Assembly (NCBI GenBank): GCA_039602395.1
Contig: JBCNJP010000006.1
Span: 46,710,325-46,774,324, forward strand
DNA: 64,000 nucleotides
Reading direction: 5' to 3'
Origin: Deinandra increscens subsp. villosa
Lineage: Eukaryota; Streptophyta; Magnoliopsida; Asterales; Asteraceae
The stretch's first letter is position 1; each line of letters opens with the position of its first letter. Positions 13,811 through 29,563 of the stretch are shown here, one piece after another. The notes under the pieces are model-generated. The model ran no database searches and was not told where the DNA came from. It saw only the letters and a program-made list of their open reading frames with translations. The position numbers were made by a program, and so were the translations under genes.

Positions 13811-16800
13811 AACACACCTTATTGGGACTCATTGGTCCTAAACACAACTTATTGGTTACATACACACCTTATTGGGCCATTATTGGTCCTAAACACAACT
13901 TATTGGTTACATACACACCTTATTGGGACTCATTGGTCCCAACTGACCCTCGTTTCCCCTAAACACACCTTATTGGGACTCATTGGTCCTAGACACAACT
14001 TATTGGTTACATAAAAACCTTATTGGGCCATCATTGGTTCTAAACACAACTTATTGGTTACATACACACCTTACTAGGACTCATTCGTCCCAACTGACCC
14101 TCGTTTCACATAAACACACCTTATTGGGACTCATTGGTCCTAGACACAACTTATTGGTTACATACAAACCTTATTGGGCCATCATTGGTCCTAAACACAA
14201 CTTATTGGTTACATACACACCTTATTGGGACTTATTGAGGCATCATGGGTTCTAAACACAACTTATTGGTTACATACACACCTTACTGGGACTCATTGGT
14301 CCCAACTGACCCTCGTTTCCACTACCACACCTTATTGGGACTCATTGGTCCTAGACACAACTTATTGGTTACATACAAACCTTATTGGGCCATCATTGGT
14401 CCTAAACACAACTTATTGGTTACATACACACCTTACTGGGACTTATTGAGCCATCATGGGTTCTAAACACAACTTATTGGTTACGTACACACCTTACTGG
14501 GACTCATTGGTCCCAACTGACCCTCGTTTCCACTAACACACCTTATTGGGACTCATTGGTCCTAAACACAACTTATTGGTTACATACACACCTTATTGGG
14601 CCATTATTGGTCCTAAACACAACTTATTGGTTACATACACACCTTACTGGGACTCATTGGTCCCAACTGACCCTCGTTTCCCCTAAACACACCTTATTGG
14701 GACTCATTGGTCCTAGACACAACTTATTGGTTACATACAAACCTTATTGGGCCATCATTGGTTCTAAACACAACTTATTGGTTACATACACACCTTACTA
14801 GGACTCATTGGTCCCAACTGACCCTCGTTTCCCCTAAACACACCTTATTGGGACTCATTGCTCCTAGACACAACTTATTGGTTACATACAAACCTTATTG
14901 GGCCATCATTGGTCCTAAACACAACTTATTGGTTACATACACACCTTACTGGGACTTATTGAGCCATCATGGGTTCTAAACACAACTTATTGGTTACATA
15001 CACACCTTACTGGGACTCATTGGTCCCAACTGACCCTCGTTTCCACTAACACACCTTATTGGGACTCATTGGTCCTAAACACAACTTATTGGTTACATAC
15101 ACACCTTATTGGGCCATTATTGGTCCTAAACACAACTTATTGGTTACATACACACCTTATTGGGACTCATTGGTCCCAACTGACCCTCGTTTCCCCTAAA
15201 CACACCTTATTGGGACTCATTGGTCCTAGACACAACTTATTGGTTACATAAAAACCTTATTGGGCCATCATTGGTTCTAAACACAACTTATTGGTTACAT
15301 ACACACCTTACTAGGACTCATTCGTCCCAACTGACCCTCGTTTCACCTAAACACACCTTATTGGGACTCATTGGTCCTAGACACAACTTATTGGTTACAT
15401 ACAAACCTTATTGGGCCATCATTGGTCCTAAACACAACTTATTAGTTACATACACACCTTACTGGGACTCATTGGTCCCAACTGACCCTCGTTTCCACTA
15501 CCACACCTTATTGGGACTCATTGGTCCTACACACAACTTATTGGTTACATACACACCTTACTGGGACTCATTGGTCCCAATTGACCCTCGTTTCCCCTAA
15601 ACACACCTTATTGGGACTCATTGGTCATAAACACAACTTATTGGTTACATACACACCTTATTGGGCCATCATTGGTCCTAAACACAACTTATTGGTTACA
15701 TACACACCTTATTGGGACTCATTGGTCCTAGACACAACTTATTGGTTACATACAAACCTTATTGGGCCATCATTGGTTCTAAACACAACTTATTGGTTAC
15801 ATACACACATTACTAGGACTTATTGATCCCAACTAACCCTCGTTTCACATAAACACACCTTATTGGGACTCATTGGTCCTAGACACAACTTATTGGTTAC
15901 ATACACACCTTATTGGGCCATCATTGGTTCTAAACACAACTTATTGGTTACATACACACCTTACTAGGACTCATTCGTCCCAACTGACCCTCGTTTCACA
16001 CTAAACACACCTTATTGGGACTCATTGGTCCTAGACACAACTTATTGGTTACATACAAACCTTATTGGGCCATCATTGGTCCTAAACACAACTTATTGGT
16101 TACATACACACCTTATTGGGACTTATTGAGCCATCATGGGTTCTAAACACAACTTATTAGTTACATACACACCTTACTGGGACTCATTGGTCCCAACTGA
16201 CCCTCGTTTCCACTACCACACCTTATTGGGACTCATTGGTCCTAGACACAACTTATTGGTTACATACAAACCTTATTGGGCCATCATTGGTCCTAAACAC
16301 AACTTATTGGTTACATACACACCTTACTAGGACTTATTGAGCCATCATGGGTTCTAAACACAACTTATTGGTTACATACACACCTTACTGGGACTCATTG
16401 GTCCCAACTGACCCTCGTTTCCACTAACACACCTTATTGGGACTCATTGGTCCTAAACACAACTTATTGGTTACATACACACCTTATTGGGCCATTATTG
16501 GTCCTAAACACAACTTATTGGTTACATACACACCTTATTGGGACTCATTGGTCCCAACTGACCCTCGTTTCCCCTAAACACACCTTATTGGGACTCATTG
16601 GTCCTAGACACAACTTATTGGTTACATAAAAACCTTATTGGGCCATCATTGGTTCTAAACACAACTTATTGGTTACATACACACCTTACTAGGACTCATT
16701 GGTCCCAACCGACCCTCGTTTCCCCTAAACACACCTTATTGGGACTCATTGGTCCTAGACACAACTTATTGGTTACATACAAACCTTATTGGGCCATCAT

Positions 16801-18358
16801 TGGTCCTAAACACAACTTATTGGTTACATACAGACCTTACTGGGACTTATTGAGCCATCATGGGTTCTAAACACAACTTATTGGTTACATACACACCTTA
16901 CTGGGACTCATTGGTCCCAACTGACCCTCGTTTCCACTAACACACCTTATTGGGACTCATTGGTCCTAAACACAACTTATTGGTTACATACACACCTTAT
17001 TGGGCCATTATTGGTCCTAAACACAACTTATTGGTTACATACACACCTTATTGGGACTCATTGGTCCCAACTGACCCTCGTTTCCCCTAAACACACCTTA
17101 TTGGGACTCATTGGTCCTAGACACAACTTATTGGTTACATACAAACCTTATTGGGCCATCATTGGTCCTAAACACAACTTATTGGTTACATACACACCTT
17201 ACTAGGACGCATTCGTCCCAACTGACCCTCGTTTCACATAAACACACCTTATTGGGACTCATTGGTCCTAGACACAACTTATTGGTTACACACAAACCTT
17301 ATTGGGCCATCATTGGTCCTAAACACAACTTATTGGTTACATACACACCTTACTGGGACTCATTGGTCCCAACTGACCCTCGTTTCCACTACCACACCTT
17401 ATTGGGACTCATTGGTCCTAAACACAACTTATTGGTTACATACACACCTTACTGGGACTCATTGGTCCCAACTGACCCTCGTTTCCCCTAAACACACCTT
17501 ATTGGGACTCATTGGTCATAAACACAACTTATTGGTTACATACACAGCTTATTGGGCCATCATTGGTCCTAAACACAACTTATTGGTTACATACACACCT
17601 TATTGGGACTCATTGGTCCTAGACACAACTTATTGGTTACATACAAACCTTATTGGGCCATCATTGGTTCTAAACACAACTTATTGGTTACATACACACA
17701 TTACTAGGACTTATTGGTCCCAACTAACCCTCGTTTCCCCTAAACACACCTTATTGGGACGCATTGGTCCTAAACACAACTTATTGGTTACATACACACC
17801 TTATTGGGCCATTATTGGTCCTAAACACAACTTATTGGTTACATACACACTTTATTGGGACTCATTGGTCCCAACTGACCCTCATTTCCCCTTAAACACA
17901 CCTTATTGGGACTCATTGGTCCTAGACACAACTTATTGGTTACATACAAACCTTATTGGGCCATCATTGGTCCTAAACACAACTTATTGGTTACATACAC
18001 ACCTTACTGGGACTTATTGAGCCATCATGGGTTCTAAACACAACTTATTGGTTACATACACACCTTACTGGGACTCATTGGTCCCAACTGACCCTCGTTT
18101 CCACTACCACACCTTATTGGGACTCATTGGTCCTAAACACAACTTATTGGTTACAAACACACCTTATTGGGTCATTATTGGTCCTAAACACAACTTATTG
18201 GTTACACACACTTTATTGGGACTCATTGGTCCCAACTGACCCTCATTTCCCCTAAACACAACTTATTGGTTACATACAAACCTTATTGGGCCATCATTGG
18301 TCCTAAACACAACTTATTGGTTACATACACACCTTACTGGGACTTATTGAGCCATCAT

Positions 18359-18871
18359 GGGTTCTAAACACAACTTATTGGTTACATACACACCTAACTG
18401 GGACTCATTGGTCCCAACTGACCCTCGTTTCCACTAACACACCTTATTGGGACTCATTGGTCCTAAACACAACTTATTGGTTACATACACACCTTATTGG
18501 GCCATTATTGGTCCTAAACACAACTTATTGGTTACATACACACCTTATTGGGACTCATTGGTCCCAACTGACCCTCGTTTCCCCTAAACACACCTTATTG
18601 GGACTCATTGGTCCTAGACACAACTTATTGGTTACATACAAACCTTATTGGGCCATTATTGGTTCTAAACACAACTTATTGGTTACATACACACCTTACT
18701 AGAACTTATTGGTCCCAACTGACCCTCGTTTCCCCTAAACACACCTTATTGGGACTCATTGGTCCTAGACACAACTTATTGGTTACATACAAACCTTATT
18801 GGGCCATCATTGGTCCTAAACACAACTTATTGGTTACATACACACCTTACTGGGACTTATTGAGCCATCAT
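18359..18871 (+). repeat. 513-bp decamer higher-order repeat (example copy)
   Basis: Successive GGGTTCTAAACAC marks at 18359 and 18872 are 513 bp apart. The unit is the 362-bp heptamer plus an extra 151-bp trimer inserted after the first CCTAGACAC subunit. The trimer consists of one more CCTAGACAC subunit (51), an A subunit with GGTTCTAAACAC and CTTACTAG (50) and one more B subunit (50). The same 513-bp spacing recurs elsewhere, for example between equivalent points near 1776/2288, 12593/13106, 14556/15069 and 16447/16960. Confidence 0.88.
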
Positions 18872-20691
18872 GGGTTCTAAACACAACTTATTGGTTACAT
18901 ACACACCTTACTGGGACTCATTGGTCCCAACTGACCCTCGTTTCCACTAACACACCTTATTGGGACTCATTGGTCCTAAACACAACTTATTGGTTACATA
19001 CACACCTTATTGGGCCATTATTGGTCCTAAACACAACTTATTGGTTACATACACACCTTATTGGGACTCATTGGTCCCAACTGACCCTCGTTTCCCCTAA
19101 ACACACCTTATTGGGACTCGTTGGTCCTAGACACAACTTATTGGTTACATACAAACCTTATTGGGCCATCATTGGTTCTAAACACAACTTATTGGTTACA
19201 TACACACCTTACTAGGACTCATTGGTCCCACCGACCCTCGTTTCCACTAAACACACCTTATTGGGACTCATTTGTCCTAGACACAACTTATTGGTTACAT
19301 ACAAACCTTATTGGGCCATCATTGGTCCTAAACACAACTTATTGGTTACATACACACCTTACTGGGACTCATTGGTCCTAGACACAACTTATTGGTTACA
19401 TACAAACCTTATTGGGCCATCATTGGTCCTAAACACAACTTATTGGTTACATACACACCTTACTGGGACTTATTGAGCCATCATGGGTTCTAAACACAAC
19501 TTATTGGTTACATACACACCTTACTGGGACTCATTGGTCCCAACTGACCCTCGTTTCCACTAACACACCTTATTGGGACTCATTGGTCCTAAACACAACT
19601 TATTGGTTACATACACACCTTATTGGGCCATTATTGGTCCTAAACACAACTTATTGGTTACATACACACCTTATTGGGACTCATTGGTCCCAACTGACCC
19701 TCGTTTCCCCTAAACACACCTTATTGGGACTCATTGGTCCTAGACACAACTTATTGGTTACATACAAACCTTATTGGGCCATCATTGGTCCTAAACACAA
19801 CTTATTGGTTACATACACACCTTACTGGGACTCATTAGTCCCAACTGACCCTCGTTTCCCCTAAACACACCTTATTGGGACTCATTGGTCCTAGACACAA
19901 CTTATTGGTTACATACAAACCTTATTGGGCCATCATTGGTCCTAAACACAACTTATTGGTTACATACACACCTTATTGGGACTTATTGAGCCATCATGGG
20001 TTCTAAACACAACTTATTGGTTACATACACACCTTACTGGGACTCATTGGTCCCAACTGACCCTCGTTTCCACTACCACACCTTATTGGGACTCATTGGT
20101 CCTAAACACAACTTATTGGTTACATACACACCTTACTAGGACTCATTGGTCCCAACTGACCCTCGTTTCCCCTAAACACACCTTATTGGGACTCATTGGT
20201 CCTAAACACAACTTATTGGTTACATACACAACCTTATTGGGCCATCATTGGTCCTAAACACAACTTATTGGTTACATACACACCTTATTGGGACTCATTG
20301 GTCCTAGACACAACTTATTGGTTACATACAAACCTTATTGGGCCATCATAGGTTCTAAACACAACATATTGGTTACATACACACCTTACTGGGACTCATT
20401 GGTCCCAACTGACCCTCGTTTCCACTAAACACACCTTATTGGGACTCATTGGTCCTAAACACAACTTATTGGTTACATACACACCTTATTGGGCCATTAT
20501 TGGTCCTAAACACAACTTATTGGTTACATACACACCTTATTGGGACTCATTGGTCCCAACTGACCCTCGTTTCCCCTTAAACACACCTTATTGGGACTCA
20601 TTGGTCCTAGACACAACTTATTGGTTACATACAAACCTTATTGGGCCATCATTGGTCCTAAACACAACTTATTGGTTACATACACACCTTA

Positions 20692-22290
20692 TTGGGACTT
20701 ATTGAGCCATCATGGGTTCTAAACACAACTTATTGGTTACATACACACCTTACTGGGACTCATTGGTCCCAACTGACCCTCGTTTCCACTACCACACCTT
20801 ATTGGGACTCATTGGTCCTAAACACAACTTATTGGTTACATACACACCTTACTGGGACTCATTGGTCCCAACTGACCCTCGTTTCCCCTAAACACACCTT
20901 ATTGGGACTCATTGGTCATAAACACAACTTATTGGTTACATACACAACTTATTGGGCCATCATTGGTCCTAAACACAACTTATTGGTTACATACACACCT
21001 TATTGGGACTCATTGGTCCTAGACACAACTTATTGGTTACATACAAACCTTATTGGGCCATCATTGGTTCTAAACACAACTTATTGGTTACATACACACA
21101 TTACTAGGACTTATTGGTCCCAACTAACCCTCGTTTCCCCTAAACACACCTTATTGGGACGCATTGGTCCTAAACACAACTTATTGGTTACATACACACC
21201 TTATTGGGCCATTATTGGTCCTAAACACAACTTATTGGTTACATACACACTTTATTGGGACTCATTGGTCCCAACTGACCCTCATTTCCCCTAAACACAC
21301 CTTATTGGGACTCATTGGTCCTATACACAACTTATTGGTTACATACACACCTTACTGGGACTCATTGGTTCCAATTGACCCTCGTTTCCACTAACACACC
21401 TTATTGGGACTCATTGGTCCCAACTGACCCTCGTTTCCCCTAAACACACCTTAATGGGACTCATTGGTCCTAGACACAACTTATTGGTTACATACAAACC
21501 TTATTGGGCCATCATTGGTCCTAAACACAACTTATTGGTTACATACACACCTTACTAGGACTCATTCGTCCCAACTAACCCACGTTTCACATAAACACAC
21601 CTTATTGGGACTCATTGGTCCTAGACACAACTTATTGGTTACATACAAACCTTATTGAGCCATCATGGGTTCTAAACACAACTTATTGGTTACATACACA
21701 CCTTACTGGGACTCATTGGTCCCAACTGACCCTCGTTTCCACTACCACACCTTATTGGGACTCATTGGTCCTAAACACAACTTATTGGTTACATACACAC
21801 CTTACTGGGACTCATTGGTCCCAACTGACCCTCGTTTCCCCTAAACACACCTTATTGGGACTCATTGGTCATAAACACAACTTATTGGTTACATACACAA
21901 CTTATTGGGCCATCATTGGTCCTAAACACAACTTATTGGTTACATACACACCTTATTGGGACTCATTGGTCCTAGACACAACTTATTGGTTACATACAAA
22001 CCTTATTGGGCCATCATTGGTTCTAAACACAACTTATTGGTTACATACACACATTACTAGGACTTATTGGTCCCAACTAACCCTCGTTTCCCCTAAACAC
22101 ACCTTATTGGGACGCATTGGTCCTAAACACAACTTATTGGTTACATACACACCTTATTGGGCCATTATTGGTCCTAAACACAACTTATTAGTTACATACA
22201 CACTTTATTGGGACTCATTGGTCCCAACTGACCCTCATTTCCCCTTAAACCCACCTTATTGGGAATCATTGTTCCTAGACACAACTTATT
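20692..22290 (+). repeat. Tandem pair of segments carrying the GGTCATAAACAC variant
   Basis: The uncommon subunit GGTCATAAACACAACTTATT occurs at 20914 and 21867, 953 bp apart, each time followed by the same ordered series: CATTACTAGGACTTATTGG, GGGACGCATTGG, ACACTTTATTGGG and CCCTCATTTCCCC. Related single copies of the marker are at 15623, 17514 and 25558. The segment near 25558-26038 repeats the one near 20914-21394 at an offset of about 4644 bp. Confidence 0.75.
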
Positions 22291-22603
22291 GGTTACATAC
22301 ACACCTTACTGGGACTCATTGGTTCCAATTGACCCTCGTTTCCACTAACACACCTTATTGGGACTCATTGGTCCTAAACACAACTTATTGGTTACATACA
22401 CACCTTATTGGGCTCATTATTGGGTCCTAAACACAACTTATTGGTTACATACACACCTTATTGGGACTCATTGGTCCCAACTGACCCTCATTTCCCCTAA
22501 ACACAACTTATGGGTTACATACAAACCTTATTGGGCCATCATTGGTCCTAAACACAACTTATTGGTTACATACACACCTTATTGGGACTTATTGAGCCAT
22601 CAT

Positions 22604-23327
22604 GGGTTCTAAACACAACTTATTGGTTACAAACACACCTTACTGGGACTCATTGGTCCCAACTGACCCTCGTTTCCACTAACACACCTTATTGGGACTC
22701 ATTGGTCCTAAACACAACTTATTGGTTACATACACACCTTATTGGGCCATTATTGGTCCTAAACACAACTTATTGGTTACATACACACCTTATTGGGACT
22801 CATTGGTCCCAACTGACCCTCGTTTCCCCTAAACACACCTTATTGGGACTCATTGGTCCTAGACACAACTTATTGGTTACATACAAACCTTATTGGGCCA
22901 TCATTGGTCCTAAACACAACTTATTGGTTACATACACACCTTATTGGGACTTATTGAGCCATCATGGGTTCTAAACACAACTTATTGGTTACATACACAC
23001 CTTACTGGGACTCATTGGTCCCAACTGACCCTCGTTTCCACTAACACACCTTATTGGGACTCATTGGTCCTAAACACAACTTATTGGTTACATACACACC
23101 TTATTGGGCCATTATTGGTCCTAAACACAACTTATTGGTTACATACACACCTTACTGGGACTCATTGGTCCCAACTGACCCTCGTTTCCCCTAAACACAC
23201 CTTATTGGGACTCATTGGTCCTAGACACAACTTATTGGTTACATACAAACCTTATTGGGCCATCATTGGTCCTAAACACAACTTATTGGTTACATACACA
23301 CCTTATTGGGACTTATTGAGCCATCAT
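22604..23327 (+). repeat. Two consecutive 362-bp heptamer higher-order repeats
   Basis: The diagnostic GGGTTCTAAACAC follows GAGCCATCAT at 22604, 22966 and 23328, spaced exactly 362 bp. Each copy contains seven subunits in the same order, with counted lengths 51 (GGGTTC form), 49 (B with TTTCCACTAACAC), 51 (A), 50 (A), 50 (B with TTTCCCCTAAACAC), 51 (CCTAGACAC form) and 60 (GAGCCATCAT form), summing to 362. This is the clearest display of the higher-order unit. Many other stretches of the first 29 kb use the same order. Confidence 0.93.
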
Positions 23328-26300
23328 GGGTTCTAAACACAACTTATTGGTTACATACACACCTTACTGGGACTCATTGGTCCCAACTGACCCTCGTTTC
23401 CACTAACACACCTTATTGGGACTCATTGGTCCTAAACACAACTTATTGGTCCCTACTGACCTCGTTTCCCCTAAACACACCTTATTGGGACTCATTGGTC
23501 CTAGACACAACTTATTGGTTACACTACACAACCTTATTGGGCCATCATTGGTCCTAAACACAACTTATTGGTTACATACACACCTTACTGGGACTTATTG
23601 AGCCATCATAGGTTCTAAACACAACTTATTGGTTACATACACACCTTACTGGGACTCATTGGTCCCAACTGACCCTCGTTTCCACTAACACACCTTATTG
23701 GGACTCATTGGTCCTAAACACAACTTATTGGTTACATACACACCTTATTGGGCCATTATTGGTCCTAAACACAACTTATTGGTTACATACACACCTTATT
23801 GGGACTCATTGGTCCCAACTGACCCTCGTTTCCCCTAAACACACCTTATTGGGACTCATTGGTCCTAGACACAACTTATTGGTTACATACAAACCTTATT
23901 GGGCCATCATTGGTTCTAAACACAACTTATTGGTTACATACACACCTTACTAGGACTCATTGGTCCCAACTGACCCTCGTTTCCCCTAAACACACCTTAT
24001 TGGGACTCATTGGTCCTAGACACAACTTATTGGTTACATACAAACCTTATTGGGCCATCATTGGTCCTAAACACAACTTATTGGTTACATACACACCTTA
24101 CTGGGACTTATTGAGCCATCATGGGTTCTAAACACAACTTATTGGTTACATACACACCTTACTGGGACTCATTGGTCCCAACTGACACAACTCATTGGTT
24201 TCCACTATACACACCTTATTGGGACATTATTGGTCCTAAACACAACTTATTGGTTACATACACACCTTATTGGGACTCATTGGTCCCAACTGACCCTCGT
24301 TTCCCCTAAACACACCTTATTGGGACTCATTGGTCCTAGACACAACTTATTGGTTACATAAAAACCTTATTGGGCCATCATTGGTTCTAAACACAACTTA
24401 TTGGTTACATACACACCTTACTAGGACTCATTCGTCCCAACTGACCCTCGTTTCACCTAAACACACCTTATTGGGACTCATTGGTCCTAGACACAACTTA
24501 TTGGTTACATACAAACCTTATTGGGCCATCATTGGTCCTAAACACAACTTATTGGTTACATACACACCTTATTGGGACTTATTGAGCCATCATGGGTTCT
24601 AAACACAACTTATTGGTTACATACACACCTTACTGGGACTCATTGGTCCCAACTGACCCTCGTTTCCACTACCACACCTTATTGGGACTCATTGGTCCTA
24701 AACACAACTTATTGGTTACATACACACCTTACTAGGACTCATTGGTCCCAACTGACCCTCGTTTCCCCTAAACACACCTTATTGGGACTCATTGGTCCTA
24801 GACACAACTTATTGGTTACATACAAACCTTATTGGGCCATCATTGGTCCTAAACACAACTTATTGGTTACATACACACCTTACTGGGACTTATTGAGCCA
24901 TCATGAGTTCTAAACACAACTTATTGGTTACATACACACCTTACTGGGACTCATTGGTCCCAACTGACCCTCGTTTCCACTAAACACACCTTATTGGGAC
25001 TCATTGGTCCTAAACACAACTTATTGGTTACATACACACCTTATTGGGCCATTATTGGTCCTAAACACAACTTATTGGTTACATACACACCTTATTGGGA
25101 CTCATTGGTCCCAACTGACCCTCGTTTCCCCTACACACACCTTATTGGGACTCATTGGTCCTAGACACAACTTATTGGTTACATAAAAACCTTATTGGGC
25201 CATCATTGGTTCTAAACACAACTTATTGGTTACATACACACCTTACTAGGACTCATTCGTCCCAACTGACCCACGTTTCACATAAACACACCTTATTGGG
25301 ACTCATTGGTCCTAGACACAACTTATTGGTTACATACAAACCTTATTGAGCCATCATGGGTTCTAAACACAACTTATTAGTTACATACACACCTTACTGG
25401 GACTCATTGGTCCCAACTGACCCTCGTTTCCACTACCACACCTTATTGGGACTCATTGGTCCTAAACACAACTTATTGGTTACATACACACCTTACTGGG
25501 ACTCATTGGTCCCAACTGACCCTCGTTTCCCCTAAACACACCTTATTTGGACTCATTGGTCATAAACACAATTTATTGGTTACATACACAGCTTATTGGG
25601 CCATCAGTGGTCCTAAACACAACTTATTGGTTACATACACACCTTATTGGGACTCATTGGTCCTAGACACAACTTATTGGTTACATACAAACCTTATTGG
25701 GCCATCATTGGTTCTAAACACAACTTATTGGTTACATACACACATTACTAGGACTTATTGGTCCCAACTAACCCTCGTTTCCCCTAAACACATCTTATTG
25801 GGACGCATTGGTCCTAAACACAACTTATTGGTTACATACACACCTTATTGGGCCATTATTGGTCCTAAACACAACTTATTGGTTACATACACACTTTATT
25901 GGGACTCATTGGTCCCAACTGACCCTCATTTCCCCTAAACACACCTTATTGGGACTCATTGGTCCTATACACAACTTATTGGTTACATACACACCTTACT
26001 GGGACTCATTGGTTCCAATTGACCCTCGTTTCCACTAACACACCTTATTGGGACTCATTGGTCCTAAACACAACTTATTGGTTACATACACACCTTATTG
26101 GGTCATAATTGGTCCTAAACACAACTTATTGGTTACATACACACTTTATTGGGACTCATTGGTCCTAACTGACCCTCATTTCCCCTAAACACAACTTATG
26201 GGTTACATACAAACCTTATTGGGCCATCATTGGTCCTAAACACAACTTATTGGTTACATACACACCTTACTGGGACTTATTGAGCAATCATGGGTTCTAA

Positions 26301-27004
26301 ACACAACTTATTGGTTACAAACACACCTTACTGGGACTCATTGGTCCCAACTGACCCTCGTTTCCACTAACACACCTTATTGGGACTCATTGGTCCTAAA
26401 CACAACTTATTGGTTACATACACATCTTATTGGGCCATTATTGGTACTAAATACAACTTATTGGTTACATACACACCTTATTGGGACTCATTGGTCCTAA
26501 CTGACCCTCGTTTCCCCTAAACACACCTTATTGGGACTCATTGGTCCTAGACACAACTTATTGGTTACATACAAACCTTATTGGGCCATTGTTGGTTCTA
26601 AACAAACTTATTGGTTACATACACACCTTATTGGGACTTATTGAGCCATCATGGGTTCTAAACACAACTTATTGGTTACATACACACCTTACTGGGACTC
26701 ATTGGTCCCAACTGACCCTCGTTTCCACTAACACACCTTATTGGGACTCATTGGTCCTAAACACAACTTATTGGTTGCATACACACCTTATTGGGCCATT
26801 ATTGGTCCTAAACACAACTTATTGGTTACATACACACCTTACTAGAACTTATTGGTCCCAACTGACCCTCGTTTCCCCTAAACACACCTTATTGGGACTC
26901 ATTGGTCCTAGACACAACTTATTGGGTACATACAAACCTTATTGGGCCATCATTGGTCCTAAACACAACTTATTGGTACATACACACCTTACTGGGACTT
27001 ATTG

Positions 27005-27700
27005 AGCCATCATGGGTTCTAAACACAACTTATTGGTTACATACACACCTTACTGGGACTCATTGGTCCCAACTGACCCTCGTTTCCACTAACACACCTT
27101 ATTGGGACTCATTGGTCCTAAACACAACTTATTGGTTGCATACACACCTTATTGGGCCATTATTGGTTCTAAACACAACTTATTGGTTACATACACACCT
27201 TATTGGGACTCATTGGTCCCAACTGACCCTCGTTTCCCCTAAACACACCTTATTAGGACTCGTTGGTCCTAGACACAACTTATTGGTTACATATAAACCT
27301 TATTGGGCCATCATTGGTTCCAAACACAACTTATTGGTTACATACACACCTTACTTGGACTCATTGGTCCCAACCGACCCTCGTTTCCCCTAAACACACC
27401 TTATTGGGACTCATTGGTCCTAGACACAACTTATTGGTTACATACAAACCTTATTGGGCCATCATTGGTCCTAAACACAACTTATTGGTTACATACACAC
27501 CTTACTGGGACTTATTGAGCCATCATGGGTTCTAAACACAACTTATTGGTTACATACACACCTTACTGGGACTCATTGGTCCCAACTGACCCTCGTTTCC
27601 CCTAACACACCTTATTGGGACTCATTGGTCCTAAACACAACTTATTGGTTACATACACACCTTATTGGGCCATTATTGGTCCTAAACACAACTTATTGGT
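27005..27700 (+). repeat. Segment repeated 1390 bp downstream
   Basis: 27005-27700 corresponds to about 28395-29090. Both carry GGTTGCATACAC, TTATTAGGACTCGTTGG, TTGGTTCCAAACAC and CTTACTTGGACTC in the same order, and both use TTTCCCCTAACACACC at the end. The correspondence is lost when the first copy switches to CTTACTAGAACTTATTGG. The copies are separated by about 690 bp of other satellite. Confidence 0.7.
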
Positions 27701-29563
27701 TACATACACACCTTACTAGAACTTATTGGTCCCTACTGACCCTCGTTTCCCCTAAACACACCTTATTGGGACTCATTGGTCCTAGACACAACTTATTGGG
27801 TACATACAAACCTTATTGGGCCATCATTGGTCCTAAACACAACTTATTGGTTACATACACACCTTACTGGGACTTATTGAGCCATCATAGGTTCTAAACA
27901 CAACTTATTGGTTACATACACACCATACTGGGACTCATTGGTCCCAACTGACCCTCGTTTCCACTAACACACCTTATTGGAACTCATTGGTCCTAAACAC
28001 AACTTATTGGTTGCATACACACCTTATTGGGCCATTATTGGTCCTAAACACAACTTATTGGTTACATACACACCTTATTGGGACTCATTGGTCCCAACTG
28101 ACCCTCGTTTCCCCTAACACACCACCTTATTGGGACTCGTTGGTCCTAGACACAACTTATTGGTTACATACAAACCTTATTGGGCCATCATTGGTTCTAA
28201 ACACAACTTATTGGTTACATACACACCATACTAGGACTCATTGGTCCCAACCGACCCTCGTTTCCCCTAAACACACCTTATTGGGACTCATTGGTCCTAG
28301 ACACAACTTATTGGTTACATACAAACCTCATTGATCCATCATTGGTCCTAAACACAACTTATTGGTTACATACACACCTTACTGGGACTTATTGAGCCAT
28401 CATGGGTTCTAAACACAACTTATTGGTTACATACACACCTTACTGGGACTCATTGGTCCCAACTGACCCTCGTTTCCACTAACACACCTTATTGGGACTC
28501 ATTGGTCCTAAACACAACTTATTGGTTGCATACACACCTTATTGGGCCATTATTGGTCCTAAACACAACTTATTGGTTACATACACACCTTATTGGGACT
28601 CATTGGTCCCAACTGACCCTCGTTTCCCCTAAACACACCTTATTAGGACTCGTTGGTCCTAGACACAACTTATTGGTTACATACAAACCTTATTGGGCCA
28701 TCATTGGTTCCAAACACAACTTATTGGTTACATACACACCTTACTTGGACTCATTGGTCCCAACTGACCCTCGTTTCCCCTAAACACACCTTATTGGGAC
28801 TCATTGGTCCTAGACACAGCTTATTGGTTACATACAAACCTTATTGGGCCATCATTGGTCCTAAACACAACTTATTGGTTACATACACACCTTACTGGGA
28901 CTTATTGAGCCATCATGGATTCTAAACACAACTTATTGGTTACATACACACCTTACTGGGACTCATTGGTCCCAACTGACCCTCGTTTCCCCTAACACAC
29001 CTTATTGGGACTCATTGGTCCTAAACACAACTTATTGGTTACATACACACCTTATTGGGCCATTATTGGTCCTAAACACAACTTATTAGTTACATACACA
29101 CCTTATTGGGACTTATTGGTCCCAACTGACCCTTGTTTCCCCTAAACACACCTTATCGGGACTCATTGGTCCTAGACACAACTTATTGGTTACATACAAA
29201 CCTTATTGGGCCATCATTGGTCCTAAACACAACTTATTGGTTACATACACACCTTACTGGGACTTATTGAGCCATCATGGGTTCTAAACACAACTTATTG
29301 GTTACATACACACCTTACTGGGACTCATTGGTTCCAACTGACCCTCGTTTCCACTAACACACCTTATTGGGACTCATTGGTCCTAAACACAACTTATTGG
29401 TTGCATACACACCTTATTGGGCCATTATTGGTCCTAAACACAACTTATTGGTTACATACACACCTTATTGGGACTCATTGGTCCCAACTGACCCTCGTTT
29501 CCCCTAAACACACCTTATTGGGACTCGTTGGTCCTAGACACAACTTATTGGTTACATACAAAC

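Noticed and set aside
17262..22430. Long open frames in the satellite (up to 252 and 271 codons) with repeated NTTYWLHTHLIGP-type peptides
   Set aside because: A 51-bp subunit is 17 codons and the sequence is poor in stops in some frames, so open frames arise automatically. The same peptides appear in several frames, and 49-, 50- and 60-bp subunits break the frame at random. There is no non-repeat sequence, splice pattern or domain to support a gene.
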